64,000 nucleotides of DNA from Bradyrhizobium sp. LLZ17. Lineage in GTDB: Bacteria > Pseudomonadota > Alphaproteobacteria > Rhizobiales > Xanthobacteraceae. The position numbers were made by a program, and so were the translations under genes. The stretch lies in the NCBI RefSeq assembly GCF_041200145.1, contig NZ_CP165734.1, positions 3,286,001 through 3,350,000 of the forward strand. The letters run 5' to 3'. Below are positions 36,165-44,448 of this stretch, one piece after another. Under the pieces are notes generated by a model that was given only the letters and a program-made list of their open reading frames with translations, did not search any database and had not been told where the DNA came from. How positions within the stretch are numbered: position 1 is the first letter of the stretch; the number at the start of each line of letters is the position of its first letter.

Positions 36165-37193
36165 TTAACTCGACAGCAGCGCGCGCGCGGCGCGGGCAAG
36201 GCGACGACCGGCGGTCTTCTGCCGAAGTGCCTCGGTCCAGTCGAACATACTTGAATTGACATCATAGTCGCCCCGTTGAGCTTCCGGTATCGCGCCGGCC
36301 ACGATGCGTGAGATCAAGTGCGGCAATTCCCGATAGAATGCGTCCGTGCGATACGGTGGATGGAGCGAGTAGATCCCGGCTCCTGAACCGAGAAAGTCGA
36401 TTCGGGACAGTCCCTTGCTCATCATGGCTGCTGTAAGAATCTCCTCGGCTGGCATCGACAGCGGCGACTGGCGAAACAATCGAGCGCGGATCCGGCGTCT
36501 GAGATTCGGACGCACCAAGTCCAGCGCCCCGATCGATGCATCGAACCGGGCTTGATCGATGACGAAGATCCGCGTGCTCACGCTGCGAAAGCGGTAGGCC
36601 GGGTAAGCGGCGGCCAACCGCTCGGGCGGTCGGATACCGGTCAACCCCGGAAACGATCCATGCAAATCGCCGAGTGTCCCGTCAGCGCGAGGCGGACCCG
36701 GGAGTGGTCCGGCGAACAGCGTATCCGGCGTCGTCCTCAGCCAGCCGATCGCCTCCTCGAGCCAGACCTGGCTGCCGCCGCCAAACAGCATGTCGCTGTC
36801 CATATGCACCACATATTCCGCATCCGCCTTCAGCAGACCGTAGAAATAGGCATGGAACGGTCCGCCATCGAAGGCCTTTTCCGGATAAGCGCGGCTTGTG
36901 GAGAAGTAGCGCTGCCGAACGGACTCAAGCGCCGCCGGCGAATAGTCGACTTCGGCAATTTCCGCCTTCGACGATTGCCGCGCGATGGCCTCGAGGAGCG
37001 CGAACAGGCCTCTGCGGCTCTCGTCATAAGCATTGCCGCTGTAGCGGCCGCTCTTGCTCCGCCTGGTGTCGACTGTGAACACGATACGATCGACCTGATC
37101 GCCCCATACCTCAAGCTGATGCGGAAGCGTGTGGACCGCATGGCGCACGTCCAGCGGATGCAAGTTGATCTGAAGCGCGGATCTGAAGCGCAT
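36165..37193 (-). CDS. Glycosyltransferase-like protein
   Basis: 342 aa. A GT-A-like core is visible: DRIVFTVDTRRSKSGRY at the N-terminus and EYVVHMDSDMLFGGG, a DxD metal/nucleotide-sugar motif. Later come the acceptor region SVSTRIFVIDQARF and PAEEILTAAMMSKG. No membrane segment or signal peptide. I start at ATG 37193, which follows the stop of a short upstream fragment by overlap. The protein resembles DUF6492-neighbour glycosyltransferases in exopolysaccharide loci; donor and acceptor are unknown. Confidence 0.65.
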   Translation of the reverse strand: MRFRSALQINLHPLDVRHAVHTLPHQLEVWGDQVDRIVFTVDTRRSKSGRYSGNAYDESRRGLFALLEAIARQSSKAEIAEVDYSPAALESVRQRYFSTSRAYPEKAFDGGPFHAYFYGLLKADAEYVVHMDSDMLFGGGSQVWLEEAIGWLRTTPDTLFAGPLPGPPRADGTLGDLHGSFPGLTGIRPPERLAAAYPAYRFRSVSTRIFVIDQARFDASIGALDLVRPNLRRRIRARLFRQSPLSMPAEEILTAAMMSKGLSRIDFLGSGAGIYSLHPPYRTDAFYRELPHLISRIVAGAIPEAQRGDYDVNSSMFDWTEALRQKTAGRRLARAARALLSS

Positions 37194-37194
37194 T

Positions 37195-37377
37195 TCACTT
37201 CTCCTTGCCGATGAACGGCTTGGACGCAAACCGCCCGGACAGCGACACGTCCTCATCGTTAACGAGAACATAATGCCGTGTGTAACGCGTCAGCCAAGTG
37301 TCGATGCTGTCGCCGAGCAGCGAAAAGCGCTCGATATCCTCGGCATAGCTGGCAGTCAGCAGTGCAACGGAATGCAT
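37195..37377 (-). pseudogene. N-terminal fragment of a DUF6492-type glycosyltransferase
   Basis: 60 aa: SVALLTASYAEDIERFSLLGDSIDTW then RHYVLVNDEDVSLSGRF, which resembles the first third of DUF6492 family proteins. A stop at 37195-37197 ends it. No frame downstream continues the family, since the next gene is a different glycosyltransferase starting two bases away. It could be a real small protein coupled to that gene, but a truncated gene is more likely. Confidence 0.4.
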
Positions 37378-37471
37378 AAGGCGTGTTTAAAATGGCGTTT
37401 GAGTCCCACTCATACTCGCGACGCGGTGAGCTGGGAATTCACTTTCCGAATCAAGGTAAAGCAAAACGATG

Positions 37472-38266
37472 CTAGCCGTCCGACGGCAGCCCTCGTTCGA
37501 TGCCGCGAAACCGCAGCGGCGCCAGGGCCGATGCCCGCTGCCACCAGTCGGCGACGCGGTCGTCGAGCGCCGTCGCGCCGCGGCCCTGGCCGGGAAAAAT
37601 CCGGATCTGCTGGACCGCCTCGGCCTCGAACCTCTTGCCCTTGCGCGTGATCTTGATGACGGCGCCTTCGCGATCCCGCTGGGTGAGCGGCACCAGCAGG
37701 CGGCCGCCCGGGCGGAGCGACTGAAGCCAATGCGGGTGCGGATGCGGGAAGCCGGCGTGCACGATGATCACGTCGGCGGGTTCGCGCACCTCCTCGCATC
37801 CGTCGCCCTGGATGACCTCGACATTGCGATAGGGGCCAAGATAATTCGCGGCGCGAGCCGCGAGCCGCTCGTCGCATTCAATCGCGCGCACCGCGCCTTT
37901 CGCACCCACCAGCTTCGACAGGACAGCTGAAAAATAGCCGAGCCCGCAGCCGATCTGGATGACGCGGTCCTTCTCGCCAACGTCGAGCAGATCGATGAAA
38001 TGCGCCCACAGGCTCGGGAGCCCGGTGTCGAGCTTGCGGCGCGCGTCGATCGCAACCAGCACATTGTCATAGAGGTGAACGGGATCGGCATCCGGCGTCA
38101 GGCGGTAGCTGCGCCCCGCTTCGCTCTTGATCCGCCAGGGACCTTTTGCCAGAAAATTTTCGCGCGGAACTGCCGCCAGCGCTGCGAGTAGCTGCGGGGA
38201 GGAAATCCGCTCGCGCTTCGCGATCAACTCGACATAGCGCGCACGCGCGGCGGCAAGATCGCTCAT
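37472..38266 (-). CDS. Protein-L-isoaspartate O-methyltransferase family protein
   Basis: 264 aa, somewhat longer than E. coli Pcm (208). The SAM site VIQIGCGLGYFSAVLSKLVG matches the PCMT motif (IGtGsGY), followed by VRAIECDERLAARA, VEVIQGDGCEEV and a C-terminal LLVPLTQRDREGAVIKI. It methylates isoaspartyl residues for repair of aged proteins, although many rhizobial paralogs of this length act on unknown substrates. The start at 38266 overlaps the stop of the large cyclase gene upstream (ATGA), indicating one operon and coupled translation. Confidence 0.82.
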   Translation of the reverse strand: MSDLAAARARYVELIAKRERISSPQLLAALAAVPRENFLAKGPWRIKSEAGRSYRLTPDADPVHLYDNVLVAIDARRKLDTGLPSLWAHFIDLLDVGEKDRVIQIGCGLGYFSAVLSKLVGAKGAVRAIECDERLAARAANYLGPYRNVEVIQGDGCEEVREPADVIIVHAGFPHPHPHWLQSLRPGGRLLVPLTQRDREGAVIKITRKGKRFEAEAVQQIRIFPGQGRGATALDDRVADWWQRASALAPLRFRGIERGLPSDG

Positions 38267-41200
38267 TTCACCGGATCGGGCTGCTGACGAACCGGTGCCT
38301 CCCCACCGAGCTCGTGCACGAGCTGCATCGCCTGCTTCAGGTCCGGCGTGAGGAATCCCTCGTTGAACTTGCCGACGATCGGCAAAAGCAGAAGCGTTGC
38401 GTGCTCGCGCTTGCCGGTTTCGTGCGACAGGCGTGCGAGGCTGACGGCGGTGCGAAGCTCCCAGGACAACGCGCCCTGCTTGCGCGCCGTCTCCAGCGAC
38501 AGTTCGAACAGATCCTCCGCCTCCTCCACCGAGGCCGGATTGCCGTCCGACAGCGTGATCTCGCCTTGCAGGCGATAGACCTCGGCGAGATAGGAGTGGT
38601 CGCCGGTCCGTCTTGCGGTCGCCAGCGCACCGTCCAGAGCGCGCAAGGCGGCGTCGCGCATGCCGACCTTGGCATAGGCCTCCGCGAGCAGGCAGCGGAA
38701 CCAGCAGCCGGCGAGCCACGAATCCATCGCCTCATACTCGTCGAGGCCGAAGCGCATCTGGCTGATGCCCTCGTCGGCTTCGCCGAGCTGGGCCAGCGCC
38801 CAGCCGCGCAGGATCGCGGCCTGCTGCTTCCAGTGCAGGAAGTTGTGCTCGGTGGCGATGATCATGGCGCGGTTGGCGTGGTCGCGCGTGCCCTCGATGT
38901 CCCGCAGGTGCTGGCAGAGATAGGCACCGAACACCAGCGCGAAGGCGAGCGAGAAAGGATGGCGAATCTTCTCCGCAAGCAGGATGGCCTGCTCGCTGTG
39001 CTGGCGCGCCGCATCGGGACGACCGAGGAACCACAGCAGATAGCCGAGATAGGACAGCGAGACCACGCCGGGATCGGTGCCGTGGCGCTCCATCAGATCG
39101 GAGTGCAGATCGGGGCTGTAGAGATTGATGCAGCGGTGCAGATGATGTTGCGAAGCCGCAAAGCGGCCGCGATAGAGCATAGTCATCGCGATCGAGCGGT
39201 GCGCCTCGATCAGGTATCCGGTCTGCTGCGCCGGCTGCGTCCGCTCGTTCAGCCGCTCGCGCTTGGCGAATTTCAACAGCTCGACGCTGAGATCATGCGC
39301 GCGGGTGAGATCGGCGCGGATGAAATGGCACACCCAGAGGCCGCGCGTTGCGGCAAAGGCGTTTTCGTCGTCGTCGAGCTCGTGGCCGAGTTCGAGCGCG
39401 CGGATGTAGTTCTCCTCGACCTCCTGCACCGCATAGCCCTTGGCGGCGATCAGCGCGTTCCCGAGCGCGATGCGCAGCTCGAGCTCCATCTCGTCGGCGC
39501 CCTGCATCCGCGCATTGGCTTGCACCACACTCAGTCCGCGGCGCAGATGGCCGATCGCCTCCAGATTGGCGCCGCTCTTGGCCGCCTGCTTGCCGGCCTT
39601 GAGCCAGAAGCTCGCCGCGCCCTCGCTCTGGCCGGACTCGGTCAGATGATGGGCGAGAAGCTCAGGCTCGCGCTCGGTCTTCTCCGGATACATCTCGGCG
39701 AGCACCTGGGCGATGCTGGCATGCAGCTTGCGCCGCTCGCTGTGCAACAGGCTCGCATGCGCGGCGTTCTGGATCATCACATGCTTGAAGGAATAGAGCG
39801 CGTCGGGCGGGTGACCGCGGCGCATGATCAGCCCCGCCTCCTCCAGATGGTTGAGCGCCGCCTCGATCTGCTCCGCGGGCGTGTTGGCCACCGCGTGAAG
39901 GGTTTCATAGGAGAACTCGCGGCCGATGGTGGCGCCGATCTGGGCGATCCGCTTGAACGGGCCCATCCGGTCCAGCCGCGCCATCAACGAGTCCGTCAGG
40001 GTCGCCGGGATTGCGAGCTGGCGCCATGGGCCGGACAGCACGTAGCGCCCGTGGCGCTCGGTCAGCAGGTTGGATTCAAGAACGGTCTTGGTCAGTTCCT
40101 CCAGGAACAACGGCACACCGTCGGTCTTGACGATGATCTCCTCGACGACCTCCTTGGGAAGCTCGCGTCCCGCGACGCGCTCGACCATGGTCGCGCGCAG
40201 CTGCCGGCTCAGGCGGTTGAGCACGAGTGTCGTGACGTGCGAATGCGCGTTCCAGGTCGGCTGGAATTCCGAGCGCGCGGTGATGACGACGAGGATCGGC
40301 CGGTTCTGCACCCGGTCGACGAGAAGGTCGATCACCTCGCGAGAGGTCGGATCGATCCAGTGCAGATCCTCGAACGCGATCACCAGCGGCTGGTCACGGG
40401 CAAGGCCGAGAAAATGATTGACCAGCGCCGCGACGGTCGCGTCCTTCTGCTGCTGCGGCGACAGCTCGAGCGGCGGATAGCGGTCGCCGGCCGGTATCGA
40501 TAGCAGCGCGGCAAACAGCGGCGCAACCTGTTCGATCTCGCCATTGGCGGCGGCGATTGCGGTCTCCAGGCTGGTCAGCGAGGTCGCGGATACGTCCTCA
40601 CGATCGAGCCCGAGAGAGAACTTGAGTTGCTCGACGAAGGGATAGAACGCCGTGGAAGTATAGTAGGGCGAGCACTGGAACGAGACCTGCCCGTGGCGGT
40701 CGCCAGCGATCCGCTCGAAGATCTCCTGGACGATGCGCGACTTGCCGATGCCGGGCTCGCCGAACTTGACCACGACTTGGCCGCCGCCGTCCTTGGCCTG
40801 TTGCCAGCGCCCCATCAAAAGGGCGATTTCTTCCTCGCGGTTGACAAGCGGGGTCAGCCGCGTGCCCATGGCGGCGGCAAAGCGGGTCTCGACCCGCGAG
40901 GGGCGCATCACGTGCCAGGCCTGGGCTTTTTCCGAGATGCCCTTCAGCGCGTGGGCGCCGAGATTGCGGTAGTCGAACTTCCCCTTCAGCAGCGATTGCG
41001 TCGAGGCGGAAATCACGACGCCGTTGGGCGGCGCCAGCGCTTGCAGGCGCGCGGCGAGATTGACGGTTTCGCCGACCGCGGAGTCGCGCTCTTCGGTGCC
41101 CTGGCCGACGAGGTCGCCGACCACGACGAGCCCGGTCGCGATCCCGATGCGGACGGCAGGCGCGTGGCTGAGCGCGCCGCGCGGCTCGATCGCGCGTGCG

Positions 41201-41727
41201 GTCGACAGGACGCGGACGATCTCGAGCCCGGCACGCACCGCACGCTCGGCATCGTCCTCATGCGCGGTCGGATAGCCGAAATAGACCAGGATGCCGTCGC
41301 CGACGAAGCGCGCGGCGTAGCCTTCGTAATGCTTGACCACGCGGACGCAGGTCTCGCGGAAGCTCGCGATCATGTCGCGCACGTCTTCCGGGTCGAACTG
41401 GGCCGAGAGCGCGGTGGAATCCACCATGTCGCAGAACATGGTGGTGAGCTGACGCCGCTCGGCGCCGACGTCTGTCCGGGTTTGCGGGCGCGCCGCCACA
41501 ACAGGCGCTTCTGCCGTTTCAGCCTTGAACAGCGCGGCCATCGCCCGCTGGAGCCGCTTCCGATCACCTAGCGGCAATCCGAGCTCGGCGAGGTCAGCCT
41601 CGGTGAGGTCCCCCATGACGTCGAGATCGAGGCGGTGCTGCGTGAACAGATCGGTGTAGTGGCCAAGACCGACGCCCTCGAGCCAGCGCTTCAACCCGCC
41701 CTCCGTCTCCGGCTCTTTCTCCAGCAT
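38263..41727 (-). CDS. SAM domain-class III cyclase-AAA ATPase-TPR regulatory protein
   Basis: 1154 aa. Residues about 10-70 form a SAM domain (GLKRWLEGVGLGHYTDLF, LTEADLAELGLPLGDRKRL). Residues about 90-270 are a class III cyclase (TTMFCDMVDSTALS, ARFVGDGILVYFGYP with Arg at the usual Lys position, GETVNLAARLQ). A predicted ATPase follows (FGEPGIGKSRIVQEIF Walker A, LVIAFEDLHWIDPTSREV Walker B), then about 500 residues of TPR-like helices. Such proteins are soluble signal integrators. It diverges from the NRPS with 135 bases between, so it may regulate that cluster (inference). It forms an operon with the pcm-like gene. Confidence 0.85.
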   Translation of the reverse strand: MLEKEPETEGGLKRWLEGVGLGHYTDLFTQHRLDLDVMGDLTEADLAELGLPLGDRKRLQRAMAALFKAETAEAPVVAARPQTRTDVGAERRQLTTMFCDMVDSTALSAQFDPEDVRDMIASFRETCVRVVKHYEGYAARFVGDGILVYFGYPTAHEDDAERAVRAGLEIVRVLSTARAIEPRGALSHAPAVRIGIATGLVVVGDLVGQGTEERDSAVGETVNLAARLQALAPPNGVVISASTQSLLKGKFDYRNLGAHALKGISEKAQAWHVMRPSRVETRFAAAMGTRLTPLVNREEEIALLMGRWQQAKDGGGQVVVKFGEPGIGKSRIVQEIFERIAGDRHGQVSFQCSPYYTSTAFYPFVEQLKFSLGLDREDVSATSLTSLETAIAAANGEIEQVAPLFAALLSIPAGDRYPPLELSPQQQKDATVAALVNHFLGLARDQPLVIAFEDLHWIDPTSREVIDLLVDRVQNRPILVVITARSEFQPTWNAHSHVTTLVLNRLSRQLRATMVERVAGRELPKEVVEEIIVKTDGVPLFLEELTKTVLESNLLTERHGRYVLSGPWRQLAIPATLTDSLMARLDRMGPFKRIAQIGATIGREFSYETLHAVANTPAEQIEAALNHLEEAGLIMRRGHPPDALYSFKHVMIQNAAHASLLHSERRKLHASIAQVLAEMYPEKTEREPELLAHHLTESGQSEGAASFWLKAGKQAAKSGANLEAIGHLRRGLSVVQANARMQGADEMELELRIALGNALIAAKGYAVQEVEENYIRALELGHELDDDENAFAATRGLWVCHFIRADLTRAHDLSVELLKFAKRERLNERTQPAQQTGYLIEAHRSIAMTMLYRGRFAASQHHLHRCINLYSPDLHSDLMERHGTDPGVVSLSYLGYLLWFLGRPDAARQHSEQAILLAEKIRHPFSLAFALVFGAYLCQHLRDIEGTRDHANRAMIIATEHNFLHWKQQAAILRGWALAQLGEADEGISQMRFGLDEYEAMDSWLAGCWFRCLLAEAYAKVGMRDAALRALDGALATARRTGDHSYLAEVYRLQGEITLSDGNPASVEEAEDLFELSLETARKQGALSWELRTAVSLARLSHETGKREHATLLLLPIVGKFNEGFLTPDLKQAMQLVHELGGEAPVRQQPDPVK

Positions 41728-41862
41728 GGTGATTCCGCCCGACTATCACTCCGTCGAAGGGCTTAGGGCCCCTCAACCACAGATTTCGGGGCTCAAACTT
41801 CACCTCGGACTGGACGCGTTCCCTCAGTTCTTGGAAGAATAGCCCAATCAGATCAAAAGGGA

Positions 41863-44448
41863 ATGGCATTGTCAGGCGTTGCATCCGAAGCGGGAGAGGA
41901 ATCGGCCAGCTTGAGCGCCGAAACCAAGGTCTTTGTGCATCTTGGCGGCTTTCTCGACTTCTACGCGCGGAGGACACCGGCGGCGCCCGCCCTCCTCGGC
42001 CCCGGACGGCCGCCGCTCACCTATGGCGAGCTCGGCGCCAGGACCAGGCATCTGGTCCACACGCTGCGCGGGCTCGGCATTGCGCCAGCCGACCGGCTTG
42101 CGGTTGCGCTGCCGCGCGGGGCGGATAGCGCGCTGGCGCTGATCGCGGTCGCCTCGGCCTGCGCCTGCATCCCAGTCAATCCCGACCTGACGGCGGACGA
42201 GCTGCAACGCTATTTCAGCGAATTGAAGCTGACCGCGCTCGTCACCCGGGCCGGCATGAATTCGGCGGCCCGCGACGTCGCCAAGGCGCTGGATCTCGCG
42301 GTGGTCGACTTCGTGCCGGGGCCGGAGACTGATCTCGGCGGTTGCGAATTCACCGGTTCGACGATCGGTCCGGCCTGTACGAGCGGCGTCGCGCGCGGCG
42401 ACGACGACGCGTTCATCCTGCTGACCTCAGGCACGGCGGCGCGGCCGAAAATGGTGCCGCTGACGCATCGCAACGTGTGCCTGTCGGCTACCAACGCCGG
42501 CCGCGTGCTGTCGCTCACGCCGCACGATCGTCTCCTCAATGTCCTGCCGCTGTTTCATGCGCATGGGCTGATCTCCGGCCTGATCACGGCGCTGGCCGCA
42601 GGTTCGAGCGTGATCTGCACCGGCGGTTTTGACGCACTGTCCTTCTTTGGCTGGATGCGGGCGCTGCAACCGACCTGGTACACGGCGGTGCCCACCATTC
42701 ATCGCGCGCTGCTGACGGCGGCGGAAGCGGACCCGGACCGCGCAAGATCGTCGTCGCTGCGCGTGATCCGCTCGGCCTCGGCTTCCCTTGCGCCTGCGAT
42801 CCTCAACGGCTTGCAGGCGACGTTCGGCGTTCCCGTACTCGAAACCTACGGCATGACGGAAGCGGCCTCGCAGATCGCCGCCAATCCGTTCGAGCTGCGC
42901 AAGATCGGTTCGGTCGGCCGGGCCGCGGGCCCCGAGATCGCAATCATGGACGCGACCGGCCGCACCTGCGCAAGCGGCGAGCATGGCGAGATCATGTTGC
43001 GCGGACCGAACATGAGCCGCGGCTACTATAATGACGACGCGGCGACGCAAGCCGCGTTCCGTGACGGCTGGTTCCGGACCGGCGATCTCGGCTACCTCGA
43101 CGCCGACGGTTATCTCTTCATCGTCGGTCGCATCAAGGACGTCATCAACCGCGGCGGTCAGAAGGTTTCGCCGCTGGAGGTGGAAGAGGTCCTGTTGAGC
43201 CATCCGGCGGTGCTGGAAGCGGGCGTGTTTGCCGTTCCGCACCCAACGCTCGGGGAGAACGTCGCCGCCGTGGTGGTGCTGCGGCCCGGGTCGAAGCCAA
43301 CCTCGGATCAGTTGCGCCAGTTCGCACGCAAGCGGCTTGCAGCCTACAAGGTGCCGAGCCTGATCCGCAACGTGGCGGCGCTGCCGAAGGGCGCCAGCGG
43401 CAAGGTCAAGCGTAACGCGCTGGCCGAGCTGATCGCGACCGCAAAGGGCGACGAGACGCAGTTGCCGCGCACCGCGCTGGAAATCCAGCTCGCGGAGATC
43501 TGGGCCAGTCTGCTCGAGCTGCCCCAGGTCAGAGTCGATCAGGACGTTTTTGCGCTCGGCGCCGACTCGCTCGCGGCAACGCAGATGCGCTCGCGGCTGC
43601 GCGAACGTTTCAATGTCGACTTCTCGTTCGAGGATATTTTCGATTGCGCCACGGTGGCCGCGCTCGCCGCCCGGATCGAGACCGCCGGGACCCATCGCGG
43701 GGCGATGCTGCCGGCCTGGGGCCACATCGCGGCGACCGCGACAGATGCGCCGCTGTCGTTCCAGCAGCAGCGGATGTATGTGCTCTCGCGGCTCGATCCG
43801 ACGCACTACAATTATAATGTGGTCGAGGTCGCACTGCTCAACGGCCAGATCGACATCGCCGCCCTTGAGGCGGGCCTCGCTGCGATCTGCGAGCGCCACG
43901 AGGCGCTGCGCTCGGTCTTCATCGAAAGCCACGGCGAACCGGCGCAGCGGGTACTTCAATCGCCGCCGCAGTTCGCGCGGATCAAGCTCAAGCTTTGCCC
44001 CGCGGACAAGCAGGCCACGGTGGTCAGGCGCGAGGCGCTGAAGCTCGCGCAATATCCGTTTGATCTGGCGCACGAGCCGCCGTTGAAGGTCACCCTGCTG
44101 TCGTTCGACAAATCCAGCCATGCGCTGGTGGTCAATGTCCACCACCTCGTCACCGACGGCTGGTCGCAACGGCTGTTCTGGGAGGAGCTGGCCGCGGAAT
44201 ATGCTGCCGCGCGCAAGGGGGCACCGCCACACTGCCCTCATCCACCTTCCAGTATCGCGATTTTGCGCGCTGGCAGCAGAGCTGGGCACAAACGCCGGCG
44301 GCGAAAGAGCAACTCGATTATTGGCGGACGCAACTCGACGGCGTCACCACGCTGCCGCTGCGAACCGACCGGCCAAGGCCTGAAATCTGGAGCGGCCAGG
44401 GCGGCCGTCACTATATCGAATTCTCGAAAGCCTTGTCCGCCGATGTGA
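41863..44448 (+). CDS. Nonribosomal peptide synthetase, 5' part: acyl/aryl-acid adenylation, T, start of C (frameshifted)
   Basis: 861 aa as read, but only about the first 789 are in the true frame. Residues about 30-520 are an acyl-CoA-ligase-like adenylation domain (FILLTSGTAARPK, LPLFHAHGLI, VLETYGMTEAASQ, DGWFRTGDLG, IKDVINRGGQKVSP), nearer to fatty-acid or aryl-acid ligases than to amino-acid A domains. T1 carries Ser569 in FALGADSLAATQM. C1 has HHLVTDG at about 760-766. At about 44230 one base seems missing; the frame then continues in the next entry as LPSSTFQYRDFARWQQ. It likely loads an acid starter. No signal peptide; cytoplasmic. Confidence 0.85.
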   Translation: MALSGVASEAGEESASLSAETKVFVHLGGFLDFYARRTPAAPALLGPGRPPLTYGELGARTRHLVHTLRGLGIAPADRLAVALPRGADSALALIAVASACACIPVNPDLTADELQRYFSELKLTALVTRAGMNSAARDVAKALDLAVVDFVPGPETDLGGCEFTGSTIGPACTSGVARGDDDAFILLTSGTAARPKMVPLTHRNVCLSATNAGRVLSLTPHDRLLNVLPLFHAHGLISGLITALAAGSSVICTGGFDALSFFGWMRALQPTWYTAVPTIHRALLTAAEADPDRARSSSLRVIRSASASLAPAILNGLQATFGVPVLETYGMTEAASQIAANPFELRKIGSVGRAAGPEIAIMDATGRTCASGEHGEIMLRGPNMSRGYYNDDAATQAAFRDGWFRTGDLGYLDADGYLFIVGRIKDVINRGGQKVSPLEVEEVLLSHPAVLEAGVFAVPHPTLGENVAAVVVLRPGSKPTSDQLRQFARKRLAAYKVPSLIRNVAALPKGASGKVKRNALAELIATAKGDETQLPRTALEIQLAEIWASLLELPQVRVDQDVFALGADSLAATQMRSRLRERFNVDFSFEDIFDCATVAALAARIETAGTHRGAMLPAWGHIAATATDAPLSFQQQRMYVLSRLDPTHYNYNVVEVALLNGQIDIAALEAGLAAICERHEALRSVFIESHGEPAQRVLQSPPQFARIKLKLCPADKQATVVRREALKLAQYPFDLAHEPPLKVTLLSFDKSSHALVVNVHHLVTDGWSQRLFWEELAAEYAAARKGAPPHCPHPPSSIAILRAGSRAGHKRRRRKSNSIIGGRNSTASPRCRCEPTGQGLKSGAARAAVTISNSRKPCPPM

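Noticed and set aside
38146..40503. 785-aa plus-strand ORF
   Set aside because: Antisense shadow of the cyclase-ATPase gene, whose motifs are unambiguous on the minus strand.
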